Below, in pieces: positions 1 to 6,841 of a DNA stretch of 13,742 bases (position 1 is its first letter; each line of letters begins with the position of its first letter). The stretch is from Betaproteobacteria bacterium (GTDB lineage Bacteria > Pseudomonadota > Gammaproteobacteria > Burkholderiales > SG8-39). The notes below the pieces were generated by a model that worked only from the letters and a program-made list of their open reading frames with translations, had not been told where the DNA came from and searched no databases. Both the position numbers and the translations under genes were made by a program. The stretch is taken from contig QYQC01000184.1 of the NCBI GenBank assembly GCA_007280315.1, positions 1-13,742 of the forward strand. The letters are read 5' to 3'.

Positions 1-17
1 ATCATTCCCCTCTGTAC

Positions 18-50
18 TCGTCGGCAGCGTCCGATGTGTATAAGAGCCAG
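18..50 (+). other. Sequencing adapter (Nextera-type transposase read 1 adapter), not genomic
   Basis: Bases 18-31 read TCGTCGGCAGCGTC, the fixed 5' part of the Illumina Nextera read 1 adapter. Bases 32-50 match the 19-bp Tn5 mosaic end AGATGTGTATAAGAGACAG at 17 of 19 positions, with A-to-C differences at 32 and 47. Bases 1-17 precede the adapter, where an index and flow-cell sequence would lie, and are probably also not genomic; I do not recognise an exact index. Genomic sequence therefore begins at about base 51. The ATG at 34-36 lies inside the adapter and is not a start codon. Confidence 0.95.
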
Positions 51-51
51 C

Positions 52-684
52 CACGTCACCGCCAGCCTGCCGCGTAACAAGCTCTCGGATTTCTACGGCA
101 GCGGCGCGTTTCCGATCAGCTACCCCAACGAATGGGACAAGCGCCATGGCAGGAACGGCCATGGCATCTGGCTGCACGGCACACCCAGCGATACATACAG
201 TCGCGCGCCGCGCGCAAGCAATGGATGCGTGGTGCTGGCGAACGCCGACCTCGACGCGTTGTCCAACAAACTGCAGATCGGTCTCACGCCAGTCATCATC
301 AGCGAGCAAATCGAATGGCTGTCCCTGGACGACTGGAACACCGAGCGCAACGCGCTCAACGCCGAGATCGAGCGCTGGCGCAGCGACTGGGAAGGACTGG
401 ACACCGAACGCTATCTGACGCACTATTCAAACAAATTTTCCACTGGCCGCGAAAATATTTCGGATTGGGTGAAACACAAACGCCAGGTCAACAGCGGCAA
501 GACCTGGATCAAGCTGAAACTGTCCAACTTCAGCGTGTTTCGCAACCCCGGCAAGGAGGAATTGGTGGTAGTCACCTTCGACCAGGACTACCGCTCGAAC
601 AACCTGTCCAATACGATGAAGAAGCGCCAGTACTGGACCAAGGACGGTGGTAAGTGGCGCATCATCTACGAAGGCGCCGGCTAG
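52..684 (+). CDS. L,D-transpeptidase (YkuD fold) with C-terminal NTF2-like domain, 5' truncated
   Basis: This is the 3' part of a gene whose beginning is lost at the contig edge. The visible 210 residues start inside a YkuD catalytic domain: HGTP at 175-186 and SNGCV at 217-231, where the Cys codon at 226-228 is the expected nucleophile and the HGT His its partner. Such enzymes act in the periplasm, forming 3-3 peptidoglycan cross-links or attaching proteins to peptidoglycan. The last 90 or so residues (nt 410-684) are not catalytic. They contain RYLTHYS, many alternating hydrophobic positions and a terminal YWTKDGGKWRIIYEG, which resembles the NTF2-like tail of the Cds6-type L,D-transpeptidase group. 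The reading frame is open back to base 1 only because the adapter happens to lack stops. The transpeptidase identity is firm, the Cds6-like subgroup is from memory, and the substrate is unknown. Confidence 0.85.
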   Translation, partial: HVTASLPRNKLSDFYGSGAFPISYPNEWDKRHGRNGHGIWLHGTPSDTYSRAPRASNGCVVLANADLDALSNKLQIGLTPVIISEQIEWLSLDDWNTERNALNAEIERWRSDWEGLDTERYLTHYSNKFSTGRENISDWVKHKRQVNSGKTWIKLKLSNFSVFRNPGKEELVVVTFDQDYRSNNLSNTMKKRQYWTKDGGKWRIIYEGAG

Positions 685-811
685 GCGGTATCTGCGACCA
701 CCGGCGGCGCTCAGTGCAGAGAACACCTGAGAAACCACACTGACGCTGCTGCCGTTAGCGGCGTCCGGCGCGACGATGACGAACGCCATTACGGATTGAA
801 GGACTGGAACT

Positions 812-1387
812 ATGCGATCACTCCCGCTGTTGATATTGGGCATGCTGTTTTGGTCGGTACAGGCGATCGCCGCCAACCCGATGGTTGAACTGAAAACCAG
901 CGCGGGGGCCATGCGTATTGAGCTCTTTGCAGACAAAGCACCGAAGTCGGTGGCCAATTTCCTGCAGTATGCGAAAACAGGATTCTATGACGGCCTGGTT
1001 TTTCACCGCGTCATTGCTGGTTTCATGATCCAGGGCGGTGGCCACTATCCGGACTTCAGAGAGAAACGAAGCGATCGGCCGCCGATAGAGAACGAGGCCG
1101 GCAACGGATTGAAAAATGAAACGGGCACGCTTGCCATGGCGCGAAAGCCTGATCCGCACTCTGCCACCGCGCAGTTCTTTATCAATCTGGCCGATAACGC
1201 TTTCCTCGACTTCCGCGAAGCAAGCCCTGCCGGATTCGGCTATGCCGTATTCGGCAGGGTAACCGAGGGGATGGAGACAGTGACGCGCATCGCGAACCTG
1301 CCCACCGGCGCGGGCGGCCCTTTTGCCGCGGACGTTCCGCGGCAGCCCGTCCTAATAGAATCGATTAAACTCATTTCCAGCAAATAG
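812..1387 (+). CDS. ppiA: Exported cyclophilin-type peptidyl-prolyl cis-trans isomerase (PpiA-like)
   Basis: A 191-residue protein that catalyses cis-trans isomerisation of X-Pro bonds, probably in the periplasm. Residues 1-20 form a signal peptide (MRSLP, a hydrophobic run LLILGMLFW, then AIA for signal peptidase I cleavage near residue 20). The cyclophilin core follows: APKSVANFLQY near 43-53, FHRVIAGFMIQGGG at 64-77 with catalytic Arg66 and pocket residues Phe71 and Gln74, then SATAQFFINL at 117-126 and GYAVFGRV at 143-150. The start is supported by AAGGA at 799-803, 8 nt before the ATG. The stop lies 10 nt before the second cyclophilin gene, so the two are probably co-transcribed. The export call rests on the signal peptide; which clients it folds cannot be read from the sequence. 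Confidence 0.92.
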   Translation: MRSLPLLILGMLFWSVQAIAANPMVELKTSAGAMRIELFADKAPKSVANFLQYAKTGFYDGLVFHRVIAGFMIQGGGHYPDFREKRSDRPPIENEAGNGLKNETGTLAMARKPDPHSATAQFFINLADNAFLDFREASPAGFGYAVFGRVTEGMETVTRIANLPTGAGGPFAADVPRQPVLIESIKLISSK

Positions 1388-1397
1388 CGAGCACATC

Positions 1398-1889
1398 ATG
1401 GTCAAATTGCACACCAATCACGGCACCATCACTTTGGAACTCGACGCCGCCAAAGCGCCCAAGACAGTCGCGAATTTTCTGTCCTATGTCAACAGCGGAC
1501 ACTATGACAACACTGTGTTCCATCGCGTCATCGACGGTTTCATGATTCAGGGAGGCGGTTTCGAACCCGGCATGAAGCAAAAGCCGACGCAGGCGCAGAT
1601 CGAGAACGAAGCGGCAAACGGACTCAAGAACGAACGCTACAGCGTCGCCATGGCACGCACCTCCGACCCGCATTCGGCCAGCGCGCAATTCTTCATCAAT
1701 GTCAAAGACAACAGCTTCCTCAACCATAGCGCGCCGACCCCGCAGGGGTGGGGCTATTGCGTGTTCGGCAAAGTGGTCGAGGGCATGGACGTGGTGGACA
1801 AGATCAAGGGCGTAAAAACAGGCAATCGTGGCGGCCATCAGGATGTGCCCGCCGAAGACGTGGTACTGGAACGCGCCGAAGCAACATAA
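1398..1889 (+). CDS. ppiB: Cytoplasmic cyclophilin-type peptidyl-prolyl cis-trans isomerase (PpiB)
   Basis: A 163-residue cyclophilin with no signal peptide, very close in length and sequence to E. coli PpiB (164 residues), hence cytosolic. It begins MVKLHTNHGTITLEL and carries FHRVIDGFMIQGGGFEPGMK at 41-60, with Arg43, Phe48 and Gln51 in the active site. NEAANGLKNERYSVAMAR, SASAQFFIN and WGYCVFGKVVEGMDVVDKIKGV follow. It lies 10 nt after ppiA and resembles it over the whole core, so the pair probably arose by an old duplication in which one copy kept or gained a signal peptide. No strong Shine-Dalgarno sequence precedes the ATG, which fits translation coupled to ppiA. Identity is very secure. 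Confidence 0.95.
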   Translation: MVKLHTNHGTITLELDAAKAPKTVANFLSYVNSGHYDNTVFHRVIDGFMIQGGGFEPGMKQKPTQAQIENEAANGLKNERYSVAMARTSDPHSASAQFFINVKDNSFLNHSAPTPQGWGYCVFGKVVEGMDVVDKIKGVKTGNRGGHQDVPAEDVVLERAEAT

Positions 1890-1949
1890 ACGCGCGGCGC
1901 TGCGCCTGAGCTTTTCCTTCGTCGCTCCGCACCCTAGGCGCCGGCCCGC

Positions 1950-2678
1950 TTGAGAACCCTGTTCGTCTCCGACCTGCACCTTTGCGCCGGCCGGCCGCAG
2001 AGCAACCGCGTATTCTTCGATTTTCTCGAGCACGAGGCGCGCAGCGCACGCGCGCTCTACATTCTGGGCGATCTGTTTGAGTACTGGGTCGGCGACGACG
2101 ATCTGGACGATACCTTCAATGCCGGGATCGTGGCTGCGCTCGCCAAACTCGTGGCCAGCGGCGTTCCGACCTACCTGATGCACGGCAACCGTGATTTTGT
2201 CATCGGCGAAGCGTTCGCGCGTGCGAGCGCAGTGACGCTACTGCCTGATCCGACCATGATTGAGCTCGATGGAAATGCAACCCTACTGATGCACGGCGAT
2301 ACCCTGTGCACGCTCGATCTTGCGTACCAGGCGTTCAGGCGCGAGGCGCGCAGCCAAATCTGGATCAGCGCGCTGATGCGCCAACCCCTGGCCGAACGCA
2401 AGGCCGCGGTCGCAGTGCTACGCCGGCGAAGCGAGCAGGAAAAACGCGCCAAACCGGCTGAAATTATGGATGTCGCGCCGACCGAGGTCGAAGCCACATT
2501 GCGCCGCTACGGCTATCCGCGGCTTATCCACGGTCATACCCATCGCCCAGCCCGCCATGTACATAGGGTCGATGGCCACGTGTGCGAGCGCTGGGTGCTC
2601 GCCGACTGGTATCAAGGTGGCAGCTATCTTGCTTGCGACGAATCCGGCTGCCATGCGGTGCATCTGAAGGCTGACTAA
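1950..2678 (+). CDS. lpxH: UDP-2,3-diacylglucosamine diphosphatase LpxH
   Basis: A 242-residue calcineurin-like metallophosphoesterase. It hydrolyses UDP-2,3-diacylglucosamine to lipid X and UMP in lipid A synthesis at the cytoplasmic face of the inner membrane. The metal-binding pattern of the family is complete: SDLHL with Asp8 and His10, GDLFEYWVGDD with Asp41, HGNRDF with Asn80, HGDT with His115, and HGHTHRP with His194 and His196. These positions nearly coincide with E. coli LpxH, which supports the TTG start at 1950. No ATG is possible because an in-frame TAG lies at 1935-1937. The Shine-Dalgarno sequence is weak (AGG about 11 nt upstream). The gene follows ppiB by 60 nt and converges on metZ. 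Presence of this gene implies a lipopolysaccharide-making Gram-negative cell. Confidence 0.95.
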   Translation: MRTLFVSDLHLCAGRPQSNRVFFDFLEHEARSARALYILGDLFEYWVGDDDLDDTFNAGIVAALAKLVASGVPTYLMHGNRDFVIGEAFARASAVTLLPDPTMIELDGNATLLMHGDTLCTLDLAYQAFRREARSQIWISALMRQPLAERKAAVAVLRRRSEQEKRAKPAEIMDVAPTEVEATLRRYGYPRLIHGHTHRPARHVHRVDGHVCERWVLADWYQGGSYLACDESGCHAVHLKAD

Positions 2679-2701
2679 ACGCCCGGACGTCGCCGCGACT
2701 G

Positions 2702-2715
2702 GCGCCGTTTGGCGC
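2702..2715. terminator. Small hairpin between the convergent lpxH and metZ stops
   Basis: GCGCC GTTT GGCGC forms a 5-bp stem with a 4-nt loop in the 37-nt gap between the two stop codons. It is symmetric, so it could slow polymerase from both sides. It has no T-run on either strand, so it is at best a weak or factor-assisted terminator. Confidence 0.3.
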
Positions 2716-3888
2716 TTAGCCTAGCCCGCGTGCCAGGTCGGCTTGGATGTCCCCCGGCGCTTCAAGTCCGACCGCGACGCGCAGCAATCCCTCGCCTATG
2801 CCTGCAGCCTGGCGCGCTTCGGCGCTGATGCGACCGTGGGTGGTCGTTGCGGGATGGGTGATGGTTGTCTTGGTATCGCCCAGATTGGCGGTGATCGAAA
2901 CCATGCGCGTTGCATCCACCGCTCGCCAGGCGGCCTCGCGACCGCCTTTGACCTCGAATGACACCACGGCTCCGCCGAGGCGCTGTTGCTTTTTCGCCAG
3001 ACTATGTTGCGCATGGGACGGCAGGCCGGGATAGTACACGCGCTCGATTGCGGGATGTCGCTCCAGCCATTGCGCCAGCTGCAACGCGGCCTGCGACTGC
3101 GCGTCCATGCGTATTCGCAGCGTTTCCAAACCCTTCAGAAGTACCCAGGCATTGAACGGCGACAGGCTGGGGCCGGCGGTGCGCAAGAAGCCGTAAATGC
3201 TGTCCATGACCGGTCCACGCGCCCCTACCACCGCGCCGCCGAGCACCCTGCCCTGGCCATCCAGATACTTGGTCGCGGAATGGATCACCAGATCGGCGCC
3301 GAGTCGCAGCGGCCGTTGCAGCGCCGGCGTGCACAGGCAGTTGTCCACCGCCAGCAGCGCGCCCGCGCGCCTGGCCACCGCCCCGAGGGCCGCAATGTCC
3401 GCGATTTCCGTGAGTGGATTCGACGGCGTCTCGACAAACAGTAGCTTGGTATTCGCGCGCACCGCGCCCTCCCAGGCGACGACGCTGGCACTGGCAACGA
3501 AAGTGGTCTCCACGCCAAATTTGCCCATCACGTCTGAAAACAACTGCAGCGTCGAGCCGAACACGCTGGCCGAGCAGAGCACATGATCGCCGGACTTGAG
3601 CAGGGCCATGGCTATGGCCAGGATGGCAGACATGCCGGACGCAGTGGCGACGCAGGCATCGGCGCCCTCCAGGGCGGCGAGACGTTCCTGAAACGCGCTC
3701 ACCGTGGGGTTGGTGAAGCGCGAATAGATGTTGCCGTCCGCGCCGCCGGCAAATCGCGCCGCCGCCTGTGCGGCATTGTCGAAGACAAAACTTGAAGTGA
3801 GATACATCGCCTCCGAATGTTCGCCGAACTGGCTGCGGTGGATGCCAGCGCGCAGTGCCAGCGTGTCGAATTCGATCTTGTCTGCCAT
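2716..3888 (-). CDS. metZ: O-succinylhomoserine sulfhydrylase MetZ
   Basis: A 390-residue PLP enzyme of the Cys/Met metabolism family. In this family MetZ makes homocysteine directly from O-succinylhomoserine and sulfide, bypassing cystathionine. Landmarks are the N-terminal FDTLALRAGIHRSQ, SSFVFDNAAQAAARF, the phosphate loop ATASGMSAI near 81-89, ETPSNPL near 153-159, and VDNCLCTPALQRPL. SATKYLDGQGR carries the PLP lysine at Lys207, and NLGDTKTTITHPATTTH lies near the C-terminus. The match to MetZ rather than MetB or MetC rests on overall resemblance and on its place downstream of purF, as in pseudomonads and betaproteobacteria. The ATG has only a weak GGA 7 nt upstream. A terminator and a promoter-like element lie 5' of it, so it is probably an independent transcription unit under attenuation control rather than the tail of the purF operon. 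Confidence 0.93.
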   Translation of the reverse strand: MADKIEFDTLALRAGIHRSQFGEHSEAMYLTSSFVFDNAAQAAARFAGGADGNIYSRFTNPTVSAFQERLAALEGADACVATASGMSAILAIAMALLKSGDHVLCSASVFGSTLQLFSDVMGKFGVETTFVASASVVAWEGAVRANTKLLFVETPSNPLTEIADIAALGAVARRAGALLAVDNCLCTPALQRPLRLGADLVIHSATKYLDGQGRVLGGAVVGARGPVMDSIYGFLRTAGPSLSPFNAWVLLKGLETLRIRMDAQSQAALQLAQWLERHPAIERVYYPGLPSHAQHSLAKKQQRLGGAVVSFEVKGGREAAWRAVDATRMVSITANLGDTKTTITHPATTTHGRISAEARQAAGIGEGLLRVAVGLEAPGDIQADLARGLG

Positions 3889-3953
3889 GATTGTGTCCAG
3901 TGCAATTGAGCCGCAACAACGTTCAGTTTGTTACGCTCCAAACCAGGAAAATA

Positions 3954-3973
3954 GGAGGGGATGCATCCGCTCC
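3954..3973. promoter_or_regulatory. 20-bp imperfect palindrome upstream of metZ
   Basis: GGAGGGGATGCATCCGCTCC is self-complementary except for one symmetric mismatch pair. It contains the perfect 10-bp core GGATGCATCC at 3959-3968. It sits 65 nt upstream of the metZ ATG and 23 nt downstream of the terminator T-run. It could be a dimeric regulator's operator, or a short RNA hairpin with loop TGCA in the metZ leader. It does not match the MetJ box (AGACGTCT) or the MetR pattern. Confidence 0.4.
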
Positions 3974-3996
3974 CGTCGTCGCGAACTCCAAAATGC

Positions 3997-4031
3997 AAAA
4001 AAACCCGCTCAGCTTTGGCTAAGACGGGTTT
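3997..4031 (-). terminator. Intrinsic terminator between purF and metZ
   Basis: Read on the minus strand, AAACCCG-T-CTTAGC pairs across a CAAA loop with GCTGAG-CGGGTTT. This gives 13 base pairs (one G-U) and a single bulged T, and a run of seven Ts follows at 4003-3997. On the plus strand no T-run follows, so it works leftward only. It lies 192 nt downstream of the purF stop and 108 nt upstream of the metZ start. It may end the long purF operon, a metZ leader, or both. Confidence 0.88.
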
Positions 4032-4107
4032 CCCGCGCTTTAGCTGTATTTGTTTGCCGGTCCGTGACGAATCGGCGGCGCCCGCAAGCTATGCTTCAAA
4101 TCGGCGC
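3997..4107 (-). ncRNA. Putative transcription-attenuating leader RNA of metZ, or independent small RNA
   Basis: From a predicted start near 4107, the minus-strand transcript runs about 110 nt to the terminator T-run. Three segments form a switch. Segment A (GCTAAAGCGCGGG, about 4044-4032), segment B (AAACCCGTCTTAGC, 4031-4018) and segment C (GCTGAGCGGGTTT, 4013-4001). B with C is the terminator. A with B gives an alternative hairpin, with GCTAA pairing to TTAGC and CGGG to CCCG around an AAA loop plus two small bulges, which would block the terminator. Upstream of A are possible helices GCGCC/GGCGC enclosing AAGC-ATA-GCTT, and CCG/CGG around an 8-nt loop. I recognise no known riboswitch consensus. 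The leader has no ATG-started peptide. The stretch from 4143 to 4222, towards purF, holds nothing I can identify. Confidence 0.5.
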
Positions 4108-4113
4108 GGCGCC

Positions 4114-4142
4114 ACGATACTATCGCAGCGCGCTGGTGTCAA
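4114..4142 (-). promoter_or_regulatory. Sigma-70-like promoter upstream of the metZ leader, with palindromic -10 region
   Basis: On the minus strand TTGACA (4142-4137) is a perfect -35 box. It is followed after exactly 17 nt by TATCGT (4119-4114), a 4-of-6 match to the -10 box. The predicted transcript start is near 4107. The -10 lies within the inverted repeat CGATA-G-TATCG (4125-4115), which could be an operator. It begins about 80 nt after the purF stop, so metZ would have its own promoter. Confidence 0.5.
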
Positions 4143-4222
4143 ATTGAAACCTTGGATTTCAGAATACGCGGCGCGGCCGTTTGCCCGGCGGTGGGAAGCG
4201 TACGCGCTGTACAGCGCCGGCG

Positions 4223-5752
4223 CTACGCCTGATCGGTTTCCACCAATCCCAGATCCAGCTGGGTGCTTTCCGCATCCTCAGAAGATCCTTCACGCGCGCA
4301 GTTGCGGTGATTCTCAACGCTGTCCAGATACTCGCGCGTAACATCGCCGGTAATGTATTTGCCGTCGAAGCAGGAAGTCTCGAATTCGGTTAGCCGGGGG
4401 TTGGCCTCGCGCACCGCCGCCTTGAGCGCGTCCAGATCCTGGTAGATGAGCGCATCGGCGCCGATTTCGCGCCCGATCTCATCGCTGCTGCGGCCGTTGG
4501 CGATCAGTTCCTGGCGCGTGGGCATGTCGATGCCGTAGACATTGGGATAGCGCACGGGCGGCGCGGCCGATGCGAAGAACACCCGGTTGGCGCCCGATTC
4601 ACGCGCCATCATCACGATTTCCTGGCTGGTGGTGCCGCGCACGATAGAATCGTCGACCAGCAGTACATTCTTGCCCTTGAATTCCATCGCTACCGCGTTC
4701 AGTTTCTGCCGCACCGACTTCTTGCGCTCTCTCTGGCCCGGCATGATGAACGTGCGGCCGATGTAGCGGTTCTTGACGAAACCTTCACGGTAGGAGAGCC
4801 CCAGGCTCAGCGCGAGCTGCATTGCACTGGGTCGGCTGGAATCCGGAATTGGGATTACCACATCGATGTCCAGGTGCGCGTATTGGGCCCTGATTTTCGC
4901 CGCCAGCTGCTCTCCCATGTGCAGCCGCGTCTCATACACCGACACGCCGTCTATGAGTGAGTCCGGGCGCGCGAGATAGACATACTCGAAAATGCACGGG
5001 TTAAGCGAGGTCTTCAGCGCGCACTGGCGGCAGAAAAAATTGCCTTCTTCATCGATGAATACCGCCTCGCCCGGCGCAACGTCGCGCACGATTTGAAAAC
5101 CCAGGGTATCCAGGGCCACTGATTCGGAAGCCACCAGGTATTCGTAGCCCTTGCCGGTATCGACGCGTCCGATAACCAGCGGACGAATGCCATAGGGGTC
5201 GCGAAATGCAAGCAGACCATAACCGGCAATCATTGCCACGACTGCGTAAGCGCCGCGGCAGCGCCGGTGCACGTTGGCCACCGCGGTAAAGATGATCTGC
5301 GGATCGAGCTTGTAGTTGGTCGACGCCTCCTGCAATTCGTGCGCCAGCACGTTGAGCAGCACTTCCGAATCCGAATTGGTGTTGATGTGACGCAGATCCT
5401 GGCGGAACATCTCCTGCTTCAGACTCTCCGAGTTGGTGAGGTTGCCGTTGTGCCCAAGCACAATGCCGAACGGCGAATTGACGTAGAACGGCTGCGATTC
5501 CGCGGCGCTGGAAGCCGAACCGGCAGTGGGATAACGGCAGTGGGCGATGCCCATATTTCCGGGCAGGGCACGCATGTTGCGCGTATGAAATACGTCGCGC
5601 ACCAGGCCGCCCCCCTTGTGCATGTGAAAGGTTTGTCCCTGGGATGTGGCGATGCCTGCGGCGTCCTGGCCGCGATGTTGCAGCACCAGCAGCCCGTCGT
5701 AGAGCAACTGGTTCACCGGGGTCCTTGCAACTACACCGAGAATCCCGCACAT
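4223..5752 (-). CDS. purF: Amidophosphoribosyltransferase PurF
   Basis: A 509-residue enzyme of the first committed step of purine synthesis, transferring glutamine amide nitrogen to PRPP to give 5-phosphoribosylamine. The N-terminal Ntn glutaminase half begins MCGILGVV, so Cys2 becomes the terminal nucleophile after Met removal. It has no propeptide, as in the E. coli type. LQHRGQDAAGI, HCRYPTAG, GHNGNLTN and NTNSDSE are typical glutaminase motifs. The C-terminal phosphoribosyltransferase half carries PIPDSSRPSA and the PRPP loop VLLVDDSIVRGTTS near residues 362-375. The C-terminal 30 or so residues are acidic and variable. The gene starts 4 nt after cvpA, preceded by AGGTG, and is the last gene of the ten-gene run. 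Confidence 0.97.
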   Translation of the reverse strand: MCGILGVVARTPVNQLLYDGLLVLQHRGQDAAGIATSQGQTFHMHKGGGLVRDVFHTRNMRALPGNMGIAHCRYPTAGSASSAAESQPFYVNSPFGIVLGHNGNLTNSESLKQEMFRQDLRHINTNSDSEVLLNVLAHELQEASTNYKLDPQIIFTAVANVHRRCRGAYAVVAMIAGYGLLAFRDPYGIRPLVIGRVDTGKGYEYLVASESVALDTLGFQIVRDVAPGEAVFIDEEGNFFCRQCALKTSLNPCIFEYVYLARPDSLIDGVSVYETRLHMGEQLAAKIRAQYAHLDIDVVIPIPDSSRPSAMQLALSLGLSYREGFVKNRYIGRTFIMPGQRERKKSVRQKLNAVAMEFKGKNVLLVDDSIVRGTTSQEIVMMARESGANRVFFASAAPPVRYPNVYGIDMPTRQELIANGRSSDEIGREIGADALIYQDLDALKAAVREANPRLTEFETSCFDGKYITGDVTREYLDSVENHRNCAREGSSEDAESTQLDLGLVETDQA

Positions 5753-5756
5753 GGTT

Positions 5757-6245
5757 TCACCTGTAACGGATGCGCTGCGCCAAATCTTTCGGAAGCGCCG
5801 GCTTGGCTGCCAGCACCACGGTTTCTACCGGTCCGGACAGCGCCGCCTCGCGCCAGAACGGTTCTTTCGGCAGTTCGGTCAGGCCGGCGAACATCACGCC
5901 GACAAACACTATCACAGCCCCACGCAGGAGGCCAAACAATGCGCCCACGGCGCGGTCGGTAAATCCCAGACCTGCGGCATGAAACAGTTTCGCCAGCACC
6001 ATGCCGATCAGCCCGGATAACAGCAGCGCGCCGAGAAAAATCACCACGTATGCGATGATCACCCGCAGCAGGTGCGACAGACTCGCCGGCAACAACTGCG
6101 CCAGTTCCTGCGCGAACAACGTCGACAGTATCAGCGCCGCCGCCCAGCCCGCCAGCGCCGTGATTTCTCTCACCACGCCCCGATACGCCGCCAGCAGCAC
6201 CGAAAGTCCGAGGATGGCGATTACCGCGTAGTCAAACCACGTCAT
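5757..6245 (-). CDS. cvpA: CvpA family inner-membrane protein
   Basis: A 162-residue membrane protein with about four hydrophobic segments (near 5-22, 29-46, 59-85 and 101-124). It has the family start WFDYAVIAILGLSVLLAAYRGVVRE with the conserved Arg-Gly turn. In E. coli CvpA is known for colicin V production and is linked to purF, as here. Its molecular role is not settled. The start ATG overlaps the dedD stop by 4 nt (ATGA) and the stop lies 4 nt before purF, showing tight co-transcription. Confidence 0.92.
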   Translation of the reverse strand: MTWFDYAVIAILGLSVLLAAYRGVVREITALAGWAAALILSTLFAQELAQLLPASLSHLLRVIIAYVVIFLGALLLSGLIGMVLAKLFHAAGLGFTDRAVGALFGLLRGAVIVFVGVMFAGLTELPKEPFWREAALSGPVETVVLAAKPALPKDLAQRIRYR

Positions 6246-6841
6246 CGGTTCGTAACGGCGCCCGGCTTGAGTCCCATTTTCTCCAGTTTGGTGCGCACTT
6301 TCTCCGCGGCCTCCTCGCTGGCAAACGGTCCTGCACGAACGCGCGTCAGCTCGCCCTTGCTGGTTTTTACCGGCTCAGTATAGGACTTTATCCCGGCCGC
6401 AGACAGCTTGGTCCGTAACTGCACAACGTTCTTCTTGTCGGAGAAGGCATCGAGTGCAACGACCCAGGCCTTATCGTTGAGCGCGGTCTGTGCGCGCATC
6501 TCTTCGGCCTTGGCTGGCACTACCGGGGCGGCGCTAGCTGGCGCCGGTTCGACTTTCGCCACCGCGACAGGCGCCTGGACCGGCGGAGGTTCGGCCTTGA
6601 TTGGTGCGATCTCAATTTTCTTTTCGGCTGGAGCGCCTGATGCAGGCGGCACCACACGGGTATTGAATCCGCCCGAATCCTGACTGGGGATCTGCACGTC
6701 GAGCGGCGGTCCGGACGGGCCCGGCTCCTTGTCCAGAATGAGCGGCAGAATAATGACGACGAAAGTCACCAGGGCGACGGCGCCGACCAGTCGGCGCCGG
6801 GCACGCCGTTTGAGCAGCAGGGCTTCTTCAGTTTCCGCCAT
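6242..6841 (-). CDS. dedD: DedD-like SPOR domain protein
   Basis: A 199-residue bitopic inner-membrane protein. A basic cytoplasmic start (KRRARRR at 11-17) precedes one membrane helix at about 18-36. A long Pro/Ala/Val/Lys-rich periplasmic linker spans about 37-120, and a SPOR domain at about 124-197 contains WVVALDAFSDKKNVVQLRTKL and LTRVRAGPFASEEAAEKV. SPOR domains bind glycan strands stripped of stem peptides at the division septum. DedD proteins in the folC-cvpA-purF neighbourhood support septation. The ATG follows the folC stop with no gap and has AAAGG about 6 nt upstream, inside folC. Family and position are clear; the division role is inferred from E. coli DedD. Confidence 0.88.
   Translation of the reverse strand: MAETEEALLLKRRARRRLVGAVALVTFVVIILPLILDKEPGPSGPPLDVQIPSQDSGGFNTRVVPPASGAPAEKKIEIAPIKAEPPPVQAPVAVAKVEPAPASAAPVVPAKAEEMRAQTALNDKAWVVALDAFSDKKNVVQLRTKLSAAGIKSYTEPVKTSKGELTRVRAGPFASEEAAEKVRTKLEKMGLKPGAVTNR

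Noticed and set aside
685..811. Promoter or terminator between the transpeptidase gene and ppiA
   Set aside because: Only a very short GCCG/CGGC stem without a T-run and no convincing -35/-10 pair were seen, so nothing was annotated beyond the ppiA Shine-Dalgarno sequence.
3002..3919. 305-codon minus-strand frame overlapping metZ
   Set aside because: It is an alternate frame of metZ with a shadow-like composition and no domain.
4040..4098. TTG-started 19-codon leader peptide in the metZ leader
   Set aside because: It runs from TTG to a TAA at the antiterminator, but it has no Shine-Dalgarno sequence, no ATG and no Met-rich or Cys-rich run that would make sense for translational attenuation.
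4032..4142. SAH or SAM riboswitch in the metZ leader
   Set aside because: A GCGCTGC segment at 4126-4132 (minus) recalls the SAH riboswitch, but it is upstream of the predicted transcript start and the rest of the consensus is not present.
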